DNA from: Methanothrix sp.
Lineage (GTDB): Archaea > Halobacteriota > Methanosarcinia > Methanotrichales > Methanotrichaceae
NCBI RefSeq assembly: GCF_030055635.1
Contig: NZ_JASFYM010000003.1
Span: 62,001-126,000, forward strand
Length of the DNA: 64,000 nucleotides
Reading direction: 5' to 3'
Shown here: in pieces, positions 34,731-44,540 of the stretch
How the letters are laid out: the number at the start of each line of letters is the position of its first letter
How positions within the stretch are numbered: the stretch's first letter is position 1
The notes under the pieces: generated by a model
Told to the model about the DNA's origin: nothing
Seen by the model: only the letters and a program-made list of their open reading frames with translations
Databases searched by the model: none
Translations under genes and position numbers: made by a program

Positions 34731-36152
34731 TCAGCCTTTCAGCATCTCCGGCTTTGGTGAGCTGAAGCCTGAGGTGAAGAGGCTGCCGGTGATGTATGCA
34801 GTGCCTCCACAGATCAGCCCCACGAAGACAGGGTGGATGAGGGTATTCCCGTAGAAGTTCCAGATGACGATGGAGATGAATGACGCGAGAAGGCTTGCCA
34901 CGAAGCCTGCTGAATTGCCCCTGCGCCAGTAGAGCCCGAACACAAGCGGCACAAATACGCAGCATGCGATCACCCCCATGCTTATCGAGACGAGGGGCAC
35001 GATCTGTGAGGGGACGCGTATCGCCGAGACCGCTGCTGTGATGAGTATGACCACCCCAACAAGCCGCGTCAGGCGGAGGACTGTGCTCTCCGAGATCCCG
35101 GGTCGCAGGTAGTGCAGTATGTCCGATGTGAGCGAGGTCGTGGTAACAAGAACTATTGCGCTGATCGTCGACATCGCAGCAGATACCGCGGCAAGGAGAA
35201 CAAGCGCGTCAAACCCGGGCGGCAGGTACGTCCTTGCGAGGAACGGCACCAGGCTGTCCGGATTTTTTATGAACGCACCAAGCTGCTCTCCGCTGAGAAC
35301 ACCATATGCGAGAACGCCGAGCGAGAATATGCATATGGAGTAAACCGCTATGGATACCGGGCCGTAGATGCCTGCGAAGCGCACAACCCTTCTGTCCCTG
35401 GCGGAGAAAATCATTATCAGGAGATCGGGAAGCGCGAGAAGCCCGAGGCTTATGGAGAAAGCCATGCCGAGTGTCCTCTGCCACGGCAGATCGATGCCGT
35501 TCATCGAGGTCACATATGCTGGAATTCTTGACCATATCTCAAAAGCGCCAGAGGTTGAGAGCACGCTTCCGTAAAGCAGCACCGCACCGCCGACCATGAG
35601 CACTCCCTGGAGGAAACCTATCCATATTATTGCAGGGAGGCCGCCGATAGCATAGTATATGGCCACTATGAGCACTGTTAACATCAGACCCTGAATGTAT
35701 GTGACCCCTATCAGCCCCTGAAGGAGCGTGGCGCACCCCTTGAAGATGGGCACCAGGTAGACGGTATACAGCACGAGCATTATGGCGGCCAGCAGGACCT
35801 TCCCCACTGGCGATCTGTACCGCCTCTCCAGAAGCTGCGGTACCGTCTTCGCGTCATACTCCTTTGCTGCCTCCCATATCCTTCCCGCCATCAGCCATGC
35901 TAGGCATGCAAATGCGACATGGAAGAATGCGCAGAAGACCACCCATGGCATCCCTGCGGTGAGGCCATACCCGCCTCCGCCGAGGAAGGATGCCGCGCTG
36001 AAGTAGGCTGCTGTGTATGCCACTCCGATGATCGCAGGTGTGGCGATGTTTCTGTCAGAGAGAACAAAGCCGGAGAAAGTCCCCTGCCGGAGCCTCCAGG
36101 ATAGGAAGAGAATCACAGTCACGTAGGCCAGGAGCAGGATCTGGTTAATCAT
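34731..36152 (-). CDS. Solute:sodium symporter (SSS family)
   Basis: A 473-residue membrane protein with about 13 transmembrane helices. Family signatures are SFLGGGGYGLTAG early, YYAIGGLPAIIWIGFLQG near 165-180 and LVLLAAVSAAMSTISA near 310. It resembles the PanF/ActP branch, which moves small carboxylates with Na+. In an acetoclastic methanogen acetate is a plausible substrate, but this is inference. The ATG follows AGGAGAT and lies inside the last codons of a 31-residue ORF (36145-36240), so the two are translationally coupled. Confidence 0.9.
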   Translation of the reverse strand: MINQILLLAYVTVILFLSWRLRQGTFSGFVLSDRNIATPAIIGVAYTAAYFSAASFLGGGGYGLTAGMPWVVFCAFFHVAFACLAWLMAGRIWEAAKEYDAKTVPQLLERRYRSPVGKVLLAAIMLVLYTVYLVPIFKGCATLLQGLIGVTYIQGLMLTVLIVAIYYAIGGLPAIIWIGFLQGVLMVGGAVLLYGSVLSTSGAFEIWSRIPAYVTSMNGIDLPWQRTLGMAFSISLGLLALPDLLIMIFSARDRRVVRFAGIYGPVSIAVYSICIFSLGVLAYGVLSGEQLGAFIKNPDSLVPFLARTYLPPGFDALVLLAAVSAAMSTISAIVLVTTTSLTSDILHYLRPGISESTVLRLTRLVGVVILITAAVSAIRVPSQIVPLVSISMGVIACCVFVPLVFGLYWRRGNSAGFVASLLASFISIVIWNFYGNTLIHPVFVGLICGGTAYITGSLFTSGFSSPKPEMLKG

Positions 36153-36240
36153 GGTATCTCCTCATGAGCAGAAAGATGGTCACTGTGAGCATGAACACGA
36201 TCGAGATCAGAAGCGCCAGATATGGAACGGGAATAATCAT
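36145..36240 (-). CDS. Tiny membrane protein coupled to the symporter
   Basis: A 31-residue ORF starting MIIPVPYLALLISIVFML and ending LMRRYHD. It is one hydrophobic helix followed by a basic end, so a single-span membrane protein with the C-terminus probably inside. GGGGTGAT lies 5 bp before the ATG, a strong ribosome-binding site. Its last 8 bp overlap the start of the symporter in another frame. Short one-helix proteins encoded directly before SSS symporters are known as accessory subunits in other prokaryotes. Assignment to that group is by position and form only. Confidence 0.75.
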   Translation of the reverse strand: MIIPVPYLALLISIVFMLTVTIFLLMRRYHD

Positions 36241-36478
36241 GCACAATCACCCCGATGAATTCTGCATTCGGCACATGTTTGCAGCACTGTTTGCATTATG
36301 GTTTCCTCCATACATCCATTGCTTTAATGTATGTTTTTGTGCTTTGATGCACTTCCATATTAAAACCCTTCCCTTGAACGAGGTCGCTGGCTCATAAAAA
36401 TCCAGAGGTGGCAGCACCCAGGATGTGGTTGTGAGCTCGAATCACTGAGGTCAGCATGAAATCGATGTCTATCAGCAC
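36241..36478. promoter_or_regulatory. Promoter side of the symporter operon
   Basis: On the minus strand GTTTTAATATGG (about 36355-36366) can act as TATA box, giving a leader of roughly 100 bases. CATACAT (36309-36315) and ATGTATG (36327-36333) form an inverted repeat with an 11-base spacer inside that leader or at its start. It is a possible operator or RNA hairpin. Confidence 0.4.
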
Positions 36479-36626
36479 GGTATCACAGAGCCTGCATGGT
36501 CACATGCTGTTGGGTCGTGTGCCTGAATCGCTGGATCGAATTTCAGGAATCAGCACCATCTAGCACAGCAGATCACAAATCATGCGATGTCACATGCGGC
36601 TGGCTTCAATGATCTGAGCACACAAT
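36479..36626 (+). repeat. Repeat family 2, copy B with an attached partial copy
   Basis: The full copy (36515-36626) starts GTGTGCCTGAATCGCTGG and ends CTTCAATGATCTGAGCACACA. A fragment of the 3' half (36479-36514: TCACAGAGCCTGCATGGTCAC, then ATGCTGTTGGG) stands directly before it. The terminal hexamers GTGTGC and GCACAC are complementary, although copy A has GTGTAC and GTACAC. Confidence 0.78.
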
Positions 36627-36740
36627 CTGCTGTTGATCCCATCGATAAAGCAGGCCACTTTCAGCTCAAGATCTGCCGTTCAAACCGATGTGCTGGTCAT
36701 ATGGGTGCATGGATCTCTGGTGCAGCCATCCTCAAAAAGG
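36627..36740. other. Remaining gap before trpB2
   Basis: Nothing recognised between repeat copy B and the trpB2 TATA box. Confidence 0.4.
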
Positions 36741-36749
36741 TTATATAAT
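36741..36749 (+). promoter_or_regulatory. TATA box of trpB2
   Basis: TTATATAAT, 68 bp before the TTG start at 36809. The GGAGG ribosome-binding site at 36796-36800 fixes that start. Confidence 0.7.
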
Positions 36750-36808
36750 GTGATTTAAGGTTCTATGATGAACATATTGTTTCTCTAATCCATCTGGAGG
36801 ACGACCGA

Positions 36809-38161
36809 TTGAGATCCAAGATACTGCTCGATGAGGAGGATATCCCGAAGAGATGGTACAATGTGGCCGCAGATATGCCCCGGCCGCTCGACCCGCCGCT
36901 GAATCCGGCAACGCATGAGCCGCTGAAGCCGGAGGACCTCGAGGCGATATTTCCGAAGGCGCTCATAAAGCAGGAGATGAGCACCGAGCGCTGGATAGAC
37001 ATACCTGAGGAGGTGAGGGATGTCTACAGGCTCTGGCGTCCGACGCCTCTGTACAGGGCGGTCAGGCTCGAGAAGGCCCTCAGGACTCCTGCCAGGATCT
37101 ACTACAAGTACGAGGGCGTGAGCCCTGCAGGAAGCCACAAGCCGAACACTGCTGTGCCTCAGGCCTACTACAACATGAAGGAGGGCATAGAGAGGATAGC
37201 CACAGAGACAGGCGCAGGCCAGTGGGGCTCGGCGCTCGCGCTTGCCACCTGCATCTTCGGCTTGAAATGCACGATCTACATGGTCCGCTCGAGCTACGAT
37301 CAGAAGCCATACCGGAGGAGCATGATGCGGGTCTGGGGCGCGGAGTGCTTCCCGAGCCCGAGCAACAGGACGAACGCAGGCAGAAGGATCTTAGAGCAGT
37401 TCCCTGATACGCCTGGCAGCCTGGGGATAGCGATATCAGAAGCTGTTGAGGACGCAGCCACGCATGATGATACGAACTACGCCCTCGGATCTGTTCTGAA
37501 CCACGTGCTTCTCCACCAGACCGTCGAGGGGCTTGAGGTAAAAAAGCAGTTCGAGCTCGTGGACGATTACCCTGACGTGATTTACGGATGCTGTGGCGGT
37601 GGGAGCAACTTCCCGGGAGTCTGCTTCCCATTCATCCCCGACAAGCTCAATGACAGAAAGGAGCTCCGGCTTGTGGCATGCGAGCCGACTGCGTGCCCGA
37701 GCCTCACCAAGGGTCTGTACACATACGACTACGGGGATACAGCCCGCCTGACGCCGCTGCTCAAGATGTACACGCTCGGCCACGACTTCGTCCCGCCGGG
37801 AATACATGCCGGAGGGCTGAGGTACCACGGGGATGCACCACTGCTCTGCAACCTGGTGAACGCTGGAATCATCGAGGCCCAGGCGTTCCGCCAGCGAGAG
37901 GTCTTCGAGGCAGCGACGACCTTCGCCCGCGCGGAGGGCATCGTGCCAGCACCGGAATCTGCACACGCGATCAAGCCCGCGATCGACGAGGCGATCAGGT
38001 GCAGGAAGACCGGAGAGGAGAAGACCCTGCTGATAAACCTGAGCGGCCACGGGCACTTCGATCTCTCTGCGTACGATGCGTACAACGATGGAATCCTCGA
38101 GGATTACGAGTATCCAGAGGAGCTGGTGAGGCAATCGCTTGCCAGGCTGCCGAAGGTGTAG
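36809..38161 (+). CDS. trpB2: Tryptophan synthase beta chain, TrpB2 type
   Basis: A 450-residue PLP enzyme of the longer TrpB2 family, which condenses indole with serine. The PLP lysine lies in GSHKPNTA (about residue 112). The ETGAGQWG motif, the glycine-rich phosphate loop CCGGGSNF and the C-terminal [12 protein letters not shown] are present. TrpB2 lacks the residues that bind TrpA, so it probably works alone, perhaps salvaging indole. The start is TTG with a strong SD. The next gene overlaps its end by 23 bp. Confidence 0.94.
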   Translation: MRSKILLDEEDIPKRWYNVAADMPRPLDPPLNPATHEPLKPEDLEAIFPKALIKQEMSTERWIDIPEEVRDVYRLWRPTPLYRAVRLEKALRTPARIYYKYEGVSPAGSHKPNTAVPQAYYNMKEGIERIATETGAGQWGSALALATCIFGLKCTIYMVRSSYDQKPYRRSMMRVWGAECFPSPSNRTNAGRRILEQFPDTPGSLGIAISEAVEDAATHDDTNYALGSVLNHVLLHQTVEGLEVKKQFELVDDYPDVIYGCCGGGSNFPGVCFPFIPDKLNDRKELRLVACEPTACPSLTKGLYTYDYGDTARLTPLLKMYTLGHDFVPPGIHAGGLRYHGDAPLLCNLVNAGIIEAQAFRQREVFEAATTFARAEGIVPAPESAHAIKPAIDEAIRCRKTGEEKTLLINLSGHGHFDLSAYDAYNDGILEDYEYPEELVRQSLARLPKV

Positions 38162-39293
38162 GCTTGGGTTTCTGATAAATCCGATCGCTGGAATGGGGGG
38201 AGCGGTCGGGCTCAAGGGCACCGATGGCGTCGCGGCACTCGCGGAGCGCCTCGGCGCCTCGCCGGTGTCCAGAGGTAGAGCGGAAAGAGCTTTCAGAAGG
38301 CTTCTGGAGCTGTTCGGTGGACACATCCCCGCGCATGTGCTCACCGCGGGCGGGCCCATGGGCGGGGATCTGCTCTCGGAGCTGGGCGTGGAGCACTCTG
38401 TTGTGCACACTCCGGGAGAGAGAACAACAGCTGAGGACACGAAAAGGGCATGCTCCATATTCGCATCTGAGAATGTGGACCTGATACTTTTCTGCGGAGG
38501 AGATGGCACCGCGAGGGACGTTGCATCCGTATCTGGTGACCTCCCGATCCTCGGAATACCAGCGGGCGTGAAGATGCACTCCGGCGTATTTGCTGTGAGC
38601 CCGGAAGCCGCTGCAGATCTTGCCTCTGGATACATAAGAGGCGAGCTGCGAGCCAGGGAGACCGAGATAGCTGATGTGGACGAGGAGCGCTACAGAAGGG
38701 GCGAGCTTGTGGTGCGTATCTACGGCGTGGCCAGGACGCCCTATCTACCGGTGCTGGTTCAGCAGAGGAAGCAGATATACGCAAGCTCTGATGAGGAGCA
38801 CTCCAGGCTCGAGATCGCTCAGTTCGCCAGCGAGTTCATGAGCGACGGCTCCTACTACATCCTTGGAGCTGGAACCACGACCGCGAAGATCGCAGAGCTT
38901 ATCGGATGTGAGAAGACTCTTCTGGGTGTTGATGTCATCCGGAACGGGAGGACGGTGATGAAGGACGCCTCTGAGCGAGACCTCCTGAAGCTTCTCGAGG
39001 GGATCGATGGGGATGTGAGGATCATCGTCAGCCCGATAGGTGCTCAGGGATTCATACTCGGAAGAGGCAGCCAGCAGATAAGCCCGCGGGTTCTGAGGAT
39101 CGTGGGGCCGGAGAAACTGATTATTATAGCGACACCTCACAAGCTCAGAGATCTGAAGCACCTTCTGGTAGACACCGGAGACTTGGAGATGGACAGGGCA
39201 CTGGCTGGGAGGCGGCAGGTGGTGACTGGATACCGGATAGCTCAGCTCAAGGAGGTCAGGGCTGCGAGCGATGTTTTGGAGACGGGAGATTAA
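38139..39293 (+). CDS. ATP-NAD kinase-like protein (COG3199 type)
   Basis: A 384-residue member of the ATP-NAD kinase/diacylglycerol-kinase superfamily. The GGDGTARD motif (about residues 119-126) is the signature of the NAD kinase phosphate site. [13 protein letters not shown] begins the domain and [15 protein letters not shown] follows. It is longer than classic NAD kinase, and the substrate may be another metabolite. No ATG exists near the domain start, so TTG at 38139 is used, with GGTGAGG 8 bp upstream, inside the trpB2 frame. It is probably cotranscribed with trpB2. Confidence 0.85.
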   Translation: MPGCRRCRLGFLINPIAGMGGAVGLKGTDGVAALAERLGASPVSRGRAERAFRRLLELFGGHIPAHVLTAGGPMGGDLLSELGVEHSVVHTPGERTTAEDTKRACSIFASENVDLILFCGGDGTARDVASVSGDLPILGIPAGVKMHSGVFAVSPEAAADLASGYIRGELRARETEIADVDEERYRRGELVVRIYGVARTPYLPVLVQQRKQIYASSDEEHSRLEIAQFASEFMSDGSYYILGAGTTTAKIAELIGCEKTLLGVDVIRNGRTVMKDASERDLLKLLEGIDGDVRIIVSPIGAQGFILGRGSQQISPRVLRIVGPEKLIIIATPHKLRDLKHLLVDTGDLEMDRALAGRRQVVTGYRIAQLKEVRAASDVLETGD

Positions 39294-39384
39294 GAGCGAA
39301 GAGGAGCTTGTGTCTGATGTGAAATCTGAGTTGCTCTGGCACTCGATCTGAATCTATCATGGACTGTGGATCCAAATCCCTCAG

Positions 39385-39433
39385 CTCACGAGAAACCTGC
39401 TCCTGTCTTCAAGGCCGTAGGGGATCGCTGAGC
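39385..39433 (-). repeat. Possible diverged member of hairpin repeat family 1
   Basis: On the minus strand GATCCCCTACGGCCTTGAAGA, then CAGGAG, aligns with the 5' half of the family consensus. The 3' tail is not conserved. It lies between the ends of two convergent genes. Confidence 0.4.
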
Positions 39434-39441
39434 GGCGGAGG

Positions 39442-41373
39442 CTATCTCCTCCTGGGGTTCAGACGAAAGGGTATGGATCTGCTGATCCTTTCTCCATACC
39501 TCCCGCGGAGCTCGACTTTTATCGTGTAATCCCCCGGCCTCCAGAGGCCGGTCTCCCAGAAGGTGGTGTAGATGCTGTTTAGATCAAAGTCGACCATCGG
39601 GATCTCCGCCTCCTTCCCAGCTCCTGTTATTGTTGATGTAACCTCCTCGACCTCGCCTGCGACGAGCGCCTCTATCACAACAAGATCCCCCACGTTCGCC
39701 TCATTCGAGCTCACGTCGACACTCCTAAGCTCAGGCCCAGCGACCGTTTCCGGGTCCTCTCTGAGGCAGAGAACTGCCCTTGTGATGTTCATCGCCCCCC
39801 AGCCGAATGTGTTATCCGCTCCCGGATCCCCCAGATCATCCGCTGATCTGAGAAGCACCCTTTTTACATCAGCTGGGGTGAGGTTCCCGAAGCCCTCCAG
39901 AATCAGAGCAGCAGCTCCAGCAACCTGTGGAACAGCCATGGATGTACCGCTCATGCAGCTCTCATCGTTCTTCGTCCCCGCAAGCGCCGACGGCACATCG
40001 ACCCCGATGGTCACTATGTCAGGCTTGATCCTCCCATCGGATGTGGGGCCACGTGAGGACCTCTCGAAGATCTTCCCTTTCGCGTCTATGGCGCCGACGG
40101 TTATCACCTCCTCAGCCTCTCCAGGAACGACGATGGAGGACGGCGATGGGCCGGAGTTGCCTGCCGCCACAACAACGACGATCCCATCCTCGACCATCCT
40201 GTTGCAGGCCTCGTCGAGGAGCGTCGGCCTCTCAGAGCCCTTGTCCCCTCCGACGCTGAATGATATCACCCTGATATCATACACATCCCTGTTCTTGGCA
40301 CACCAGTCGAGCGCAGAGAGTGCGTCTGATAGATAACATGATCCATCCCGGTCCATGACCTTGAGCACCACGAGCCTGGAGCCGGGAGCAACACCGATGC
40401 CCTTTGTGCCGGATATCAGGCTTGCGCAGTGCGTTCCATGGCCGTTGTCATCATACGGCTTCTCAAGGTTGTTGACCATATCGACAAACGCGACGATCTT
40501 GGGGTCTGGTGTGGCTGGATCATCATCAAGATCGTCCAGAGATTCATGCTCCGCATCCACGCCTGTATCTATCAGCGCAACCGTCACGCCCCTGCCTGTC
40601 AACCCTGTTGCCGCCCTCCTGGGGTTCTCAGGTGGCCCTGGAAGTTCTGATCCATTTCCCCCGCACTGCTCCCCGAGGATCCTGAGCTTCTGATCCCTGT
40701 AGATCCCCCTCACGCCCCTGAGCCTTGCCAGCTCCGGGATCCTGTTCCCCGGAACGAGCATGGCACTTCCTCTCAGAATATCCAGGTTCCTCAGTTTTTC
40801 GCCTTCTGACCCTGTCACATTATCGTCATGAAGCACTATCACCCTGGTCTCCTCAGGGCCGAGCGATTCGAGCGAGTCCTCTATCCTGTTCGCGTTGAGG
40901 TCCAGAGGATCCAGAACCTTGAGCGACCTGCACGGGGATATGGCCGCGTTGCCTGCCCTGTCCACGGCAACTATATTTATATCATAATCACCTGGCGCCA
41001 GGTTCGAGCCGCAGTAGCCGATGTACCTTCCATCCCCGTCCAGATCGAACATTAGCACCTGTTTTCTGCCGACCTCTGCGTATACCGAGGAGATGCCGGA
41101 TCTGTCGTACACATTCGCGCTTATCTCAGCCCGTGGATCGCCGCGCTTCATCTGGTAAGGAAAAATCCTGGGATTGGTTATCACTGGCGGCGTGGTGTCG
41201 CTGTGATCCCTCTCCATAAGGGCCCTGAACTCCTTCTGGAACCATCTTGCCGCCCTGTCTGAGATGAACGGGTCCTCGGCGAAGACTATGGAGAAGAGAA
41301 GAGCAGCCGCTAGGGCTGCCGAGAAAATACATACCGCCTTTCTGCTTAGGAGCCTTTTCTCCTGATCGCCCAT
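39442..41373 (-). CDS. Exported subtilisin-family serine protease
   Basis: A 643-residue S8 protease. A basic N-terminus and hydrophobic segment (about 12-32) form a signal peptide or anchor. Residues 60-150 hold an Ig-like domain and 175-235 an inhibitor-like propeptide. The catalytic domain has Asp269 (LIDTGVD), His312 (NGHGTHCAS), oxyanion Asn406 (AAGNSG) and Ser478 (GTSMA). A second beta-sandwich domain follows (about 545-643). It is the last gene of a three-gene operon of exported proteins and could process the other two, which is inference. Confidence 0.93.
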   Translation of the reverse strand: MGDQEKRLLSRKAVCIFSAALAAALLFSIVFAEDPFISDRAARWFQKEFRALMERDHSDTTPPVITNPRIFPYQMKRGDPRAEISANVYDRSGISSVYAEVGRKQVLMFDLDGDGRYIGYCGSNLAPGDYDINIVAVDRAGNAAISPCRSLKVLDPLDLNANRIEDSLESLGPEETRVIVLHDDNVTGSEGEKLRNLDILRGSAMLVPGNRIPELARLRGVRGIYRDQKLRILGEQCGGNGSELPGPPENPRRAATGLTGRGVTVALIDTGVDAEHESLDDLDDDPATPDPKIVAFVDMVNNLEKPYDDNGHGTHCASLISGTKGIGVAPGSRLVVLKVMDRDGSCYLSDALSALDWCAKNRDVYDIRVISFSVGGDKGSERPTLLDEACNRMVEDGIVVVVAAGNSGPSPSSIVVPGEAEEVITVGAIDAKGKIFERSSRGPTSDGRIKPDIVTIGVDVPSALAGTKNDESCMSGTSMAVPQVAGAAALILEGFGNLTPADVKRVLLRSADDLGDPGADNTFGWGAMNITRAVLCLREDPETVAGPELRSVDVSSNEANVGDLVVIEALVAGEVEEVTSTITGAGKEAEIPMVDFDLNSIYTTFWETGLWRPGDYTIKVELRGRYGERISRSIPFRLNPRRR

Positions 41374-41388
41374 CTACATCTGATGCAC

Positions 41389-42852
41389 CTACTGGATCAC
41401 AACTGTGAGGGCGTTCTCGAACTCCTTTGAGAGCGAGTACACCGTCACAACAAAGCTGACTGAGTAGCTGCCAGGGGTTGCGTTTGTCGCGTCCCACGTC
41501 CCGACGTACTCATCATCAGAGACCCTCTCCATGGGAACAGACGCGACCTCACCGCCCTGCGAATCCCTTATCATAGCGGTGCATGTGAAGTACTGCGTGG
41601 AGCTGCCCAGGCTCAGCCCTGGGTTCTTGTTCTTCGTGAGCGAGCCTGCCCACACCGTTATGGGCTCGCATGTGGCACAGCCCATCACGCTGAGCTTCGT
41701 CAGATTCCCCTCCTCAGTCCCGCTCGCGTTCTCTGCGCCATCCTCCGGCAGCTCAAAGACCGCGTGGATCCTCACAGGTCCGGGGGTCGAGGGATTCGGC
41801 TCAGCTCTTGTCAGTGTGCTGTTGAGCCTCATCCTGAATGCTGGCAGGTTCTTAAGCCAGTCGTTCCATGTGTAGATCCTGGCATCGTATCCCATCATCC
41901 TCAGCGCAAACCAGACCATCGACGCCTTGAACTCTGTGTTCGCGTAGACAACAACAGGCTTATCCTTTGTAAGGCCTGTGAAGACGCTCGCCAGCTCGGA
42001 CTCGTCCTTCAGCCTGCCATTTTCGAGGACCGATTCGTAGGGTATGTTCAGGGCTCCCGGTATCGATCCCTGGCCGAACGCATCGAATGTCCTGGAATCC
42101 ACGATCTGCACATCAGCGTTCCTCACGTAATCATTCGTGGCCAGCAGCTCCGATCTGATCCCCTGAACCGTGTAGGTCGTGGCAGGTCTCACATACGGTG
42201 CGCTCTGCACAGGTAGACCTGCAGCCTTCCAGTCTGCTGTATCCCCATCCAGGAGCTTCAGCCTGCTCTCGTCGTGCCCTATGTACAGCATCAGCCAGTA
42301 CACGAACGTGGCCGCAAATGGCCCACCCACGCATGTCGGGCAGTCGTAATCGGTGCCTGTCAGCACCACTCTGTCATTTGGAGTAATACCTGCGCTTCCG
42401 AGAAGCGCTGCGATCTCATCCACCGATTTGAGCTTCTTGTTCTCGTTGTAGAAATCCATGTAGTTTATGTGCACCGCGCCGTCTATGTACTCGCTTGCGC
42501 CATTGCTCACATCCAGAACCACATCGGAGCGGGCGACGGCTGTGACCGGCACAAGCATGCTGCTCGATCTCACCGGCGCGCTTTCGGTCGTCTGGGTTTT
42601 ATCGCTCTTCGCCTCTGTCTCAGACGTCTGGAGGCTCTTGTTGAATAGCGGGTTCTTGAGCCTCTCTGTCTTTGCGGAGATCACCGGGGCTGAAGTCTTC
42701 TCCTCCTCCGGCCCCAGGCTTTTCAGGAACCCCTCATGCGGATACTCTTCGTAATCTGGCTTGCACATCGGGCATGCAGCGCTTGCCCACTGCATGCTAA
42801 CTGCGGAGATGATAAGCATCATTCCAAGCACAGTAATGAATCTGCGAATCAT
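41389..42852 (-). CDS. Exported protein with two rhodanese-like domains and an Ig-like tail
   Basis: A 487-residue protein with a signal peptide (cleavage near ASA-A at residue 25) and an N-terminal CPMC motif. Rhodanese-like domain 1 (about 105-225) has a TDYDCPTCVGG loop with two cysteines where the active loop should be. Domain 2 (about 235-345) has VYANTEFKAS without cysteine. The tail (365-487) is a beta-sandwich with CATC. It is related to the arsenic-cluster lipoprotein at 25894-26910. Its ATGA overlap with the beta-helix gene upstream and the 15 bp gap to the protease gene show an operon. Confidence 0.85.
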   Translation of the reverse strand: MIRRFITVLGMMLIISAVSMQWASAACPMCKPDYEEYPHEGFLKSLGPEEEKTSAPVISAKTERLKNPLFNKSLQTSETEAKSDKTQTTESAPVRSSSMLVPVTAVARSDVVLDVSNGASEYIDGAVHINYMDFYNENKKLKSVDEIAALLGSAGITPNDRVVLTGTDYDCPTCVGGPFAATFVYWLMLYIGHDESRLKLLDGDTADWKAAGLPVQSAPYVRPATTYTVQGIRSELLATNDYVRNADVQIVDSRTFDAFGQGSIPGALNIPYESVLENGRLKDESELASVFTGLTKDKPVVVYANTEFKASMVWFALRMMGYDARIYTWNDWLKNLPAFRMRLNSTLTRAEPNPSTPGPVRIHAVFELPEDGAENASGTEEGNLTKLSVMGCATCEPITVWAGSLTKNKNPGLSLGSSTQYFTCTAMIRDSQGGEVASVPMERVSDDEYVGTWDATNATPGSYSVSFVVTVYSLSKEFENALTVVIQ

Positions 42853-44387
42853 GATCTTCCTCTCAGCTGGGCCATCGCAGCCTCAAAGCTGCGTCCGGCC
42901 CTGGGTGTGATCCTGAACTTTCCTATAGCCTCTTCTAGTTCATATCCTCTTCTGTCCGTCGCTGTGATCACAACGGAGTACTCACCGGGATCAAGAAGTG
43001 CGGTGGTGAGAGAGCCCTCGTAGTGATCACCGGCCTGGTAGAGACGCACATACGACCTCGACTCAGGGATCCGTGCTGATACCTGTGATAGACCATTGAG
43101 GGATTCGATCCATGCCTTTATGAGAAGCTGTTCTCCAGCTTCAATCTCCTCCGGCACGCTCGCATTCATTATCCTGATCGGCCTGAGCTCGTATCCCATG
43201 ACCGGGTACATGTCCCTCGAGCGGTTGCTGATCTCTCTAGGAGTGTCACCGAATCCATCCGCCCCGGGTACGTCCTGAGCAGGTCCGCTGTGCTCATCAG
43301 CACCGGTGTAATCGCTCCATGCGTTCCCTCCAGCAGGGTACGGAGCGTTCCATATGTTCTCCCCTCTGTCCACCGCCTGGACCACATTGTCGATGAGGTA
43401 ATTGGAGTAAAAGATGTTGCTGTTCGACTCCACGAAGATCCCTGTGGGGCTTTGAGTGATGTTGTTCCCCACCACAGTGTTGCCATCGCTCCTTCCCTGT
43501 ATCTGTATTCCGAACCTCATGTTGGAGCGTATATCGTTGCTGAGGATCTCGTTTTCGCCTGAGTCCAGGAGGGATATCCCCGCGACCTGGTTATCGGTGA
43601 TCGTGTTGTTTTTTATCACGTTTTGCTTGCAGTTGAACCGCAGATCGATCCCGTTCGCCTTGTTCCCAGAGATCAGGTTCTCCTCTATGATGTTGTTCGA
43701 GCAGCCTGTGAACATGTAGACCCCGTACATGTTGCCGTTGAGCGTGTTCCCTCTCACCGTGTTGTTCGAGCATGATGTTGAGAGGTGTATTCCATACGCC
43801 CCGTTGTTGCTAGCGATATTGTTCACGATCAGATTATCGTTGGAGGAGTCCGTGAGGTATATCCCGTACCAGCCCTCCCCGACGACGCCGTTGTAGCTGG
43901 CGTTGTTGTTCGCAATTATGTTCCCGGAGGATGTGAGAAGAACAATTCCCGGCTGCTTGCATCCTGTCACGGTGTTGTTTGTGATGCTGCATCCCCTGAC
44001 CCTGCTCAGCCGTATCCCGTAGAGGCCGTTTCTCACTGCAAATCCGCTTATGTTCACCATGTCCGCCTCAACGCTTATGCATGCATCTGAAGATGATGCT
44101 ATGACAGTCGCCCCATTGCCTATGAGGTTCAGGCGCTTGTTCACTGTAAACTTCTCATAAACTCCCGGTCCCACAATTATGGTATCTCCCGGAGACGCGG
44201 CATCTATGCTCCTCTGTATATCGCTTCCAGCATGTATTGTGGCTGCGCTGCATGTCATTGAGAGGGCTAGCAATGCGAATACAACTGCTGGTATGCACAG
44301 ACCGAAAATCATGCCGCATGGATTTACAGCTGTCTCTTCCGGAGTCCCAGGCCATTTGATGCTCTGCCAGCTCAGGCGAATGCTCAA
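42849..44387 (-). CDS. NosD-like parallel beta-helix surface protein
   Basis: A 512-residue exported protein. After a 25-residue N-terminal stretch a hydrophobic segment ends at SMTCSA. Residues 52-340 are right-handed beta-helix repeats of the NosD/PbH1 type (units like NNIIEENLISGNKANGIDL and NGAYGIHLSTSCSNNTVRGN). The C-terminal 110 residues form an Ig-like domain (EEIEAGEQLLIKAWIES, DPGEYSVVITATDRRG). The start is TTG at 44387 with GGGGTGAT at 44391-44398; an ATG at 44312 would give a plain signal peptide. It is the first gene of the surface-protein operon. Confidence 0.86.
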   Translation of the reverse strand: MSIRLSWQSIKWPGTPEETAVNPCGMIFGLCIPAVVFALLALSMTCSAATIHAGSDIQRSIDAASPGDTIIVGPGVYEKFTVNKRLNLIGNGATVIASSSDACISVEADMVNISGFAVRNGLYGIRLSRVRGCSITNNTVTGCKQPGIVLLTSSGNIIANNNASYNGVVGEGWYGIYLTDSSNDNLIVNNIASNNGAYGIHLSTSCSNNTVRGNTLNGNMYGVYMFTGCSNNIIEENLISGNKANGIDLRFNCKQNVIKNNTITDNQVAGISLLDSGENEILSNDIRSNMRFGIQIQGRSDGNTVVGNNITQSPTGIFVESNSNIFYSNYLIDNVVQAVDRGENIWNAPYPAGGNAWSDYTGADEHSGPAQDVPGADGFGDTPREISNRSRDMYPVMGYELRPIRIMNASVPEEIEAGEQLLIKAWIESLNGLSQVSARIPESRSYVRLYQAGDHYEGSLTTALLDPGEYSVVITATDRRGYELEEAIGKFRITPRAGRSFEAAMAQLRGRS

Positions 44388-44418
44388 TCGATCACCCCGG
44401 CTAACGAGATGTGATCAT

Positions 44419-44427
44419 CTTATAAAT
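44419..44427 (-). promoter_or_regulatory. TATA box of the surface-protein operon
   Basis: The minus strand reads ATTTATAAG, 32-40 bp before the TTG start. It leaves a short leader containing the GGGGTGAT ribosome-binding site. Confidence 0.65.
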
Positions 44428-44540
44428 CTTGCTCACCGTGGAGGTCTCTAAATTCTGAGAGCCGGTCCGGTGCATGTCTTATGGACAGAAGCCTGTAAGA
44501 TCTACACTCCGAGTGTTGATGCCCTCAATTTCCGGTCACG

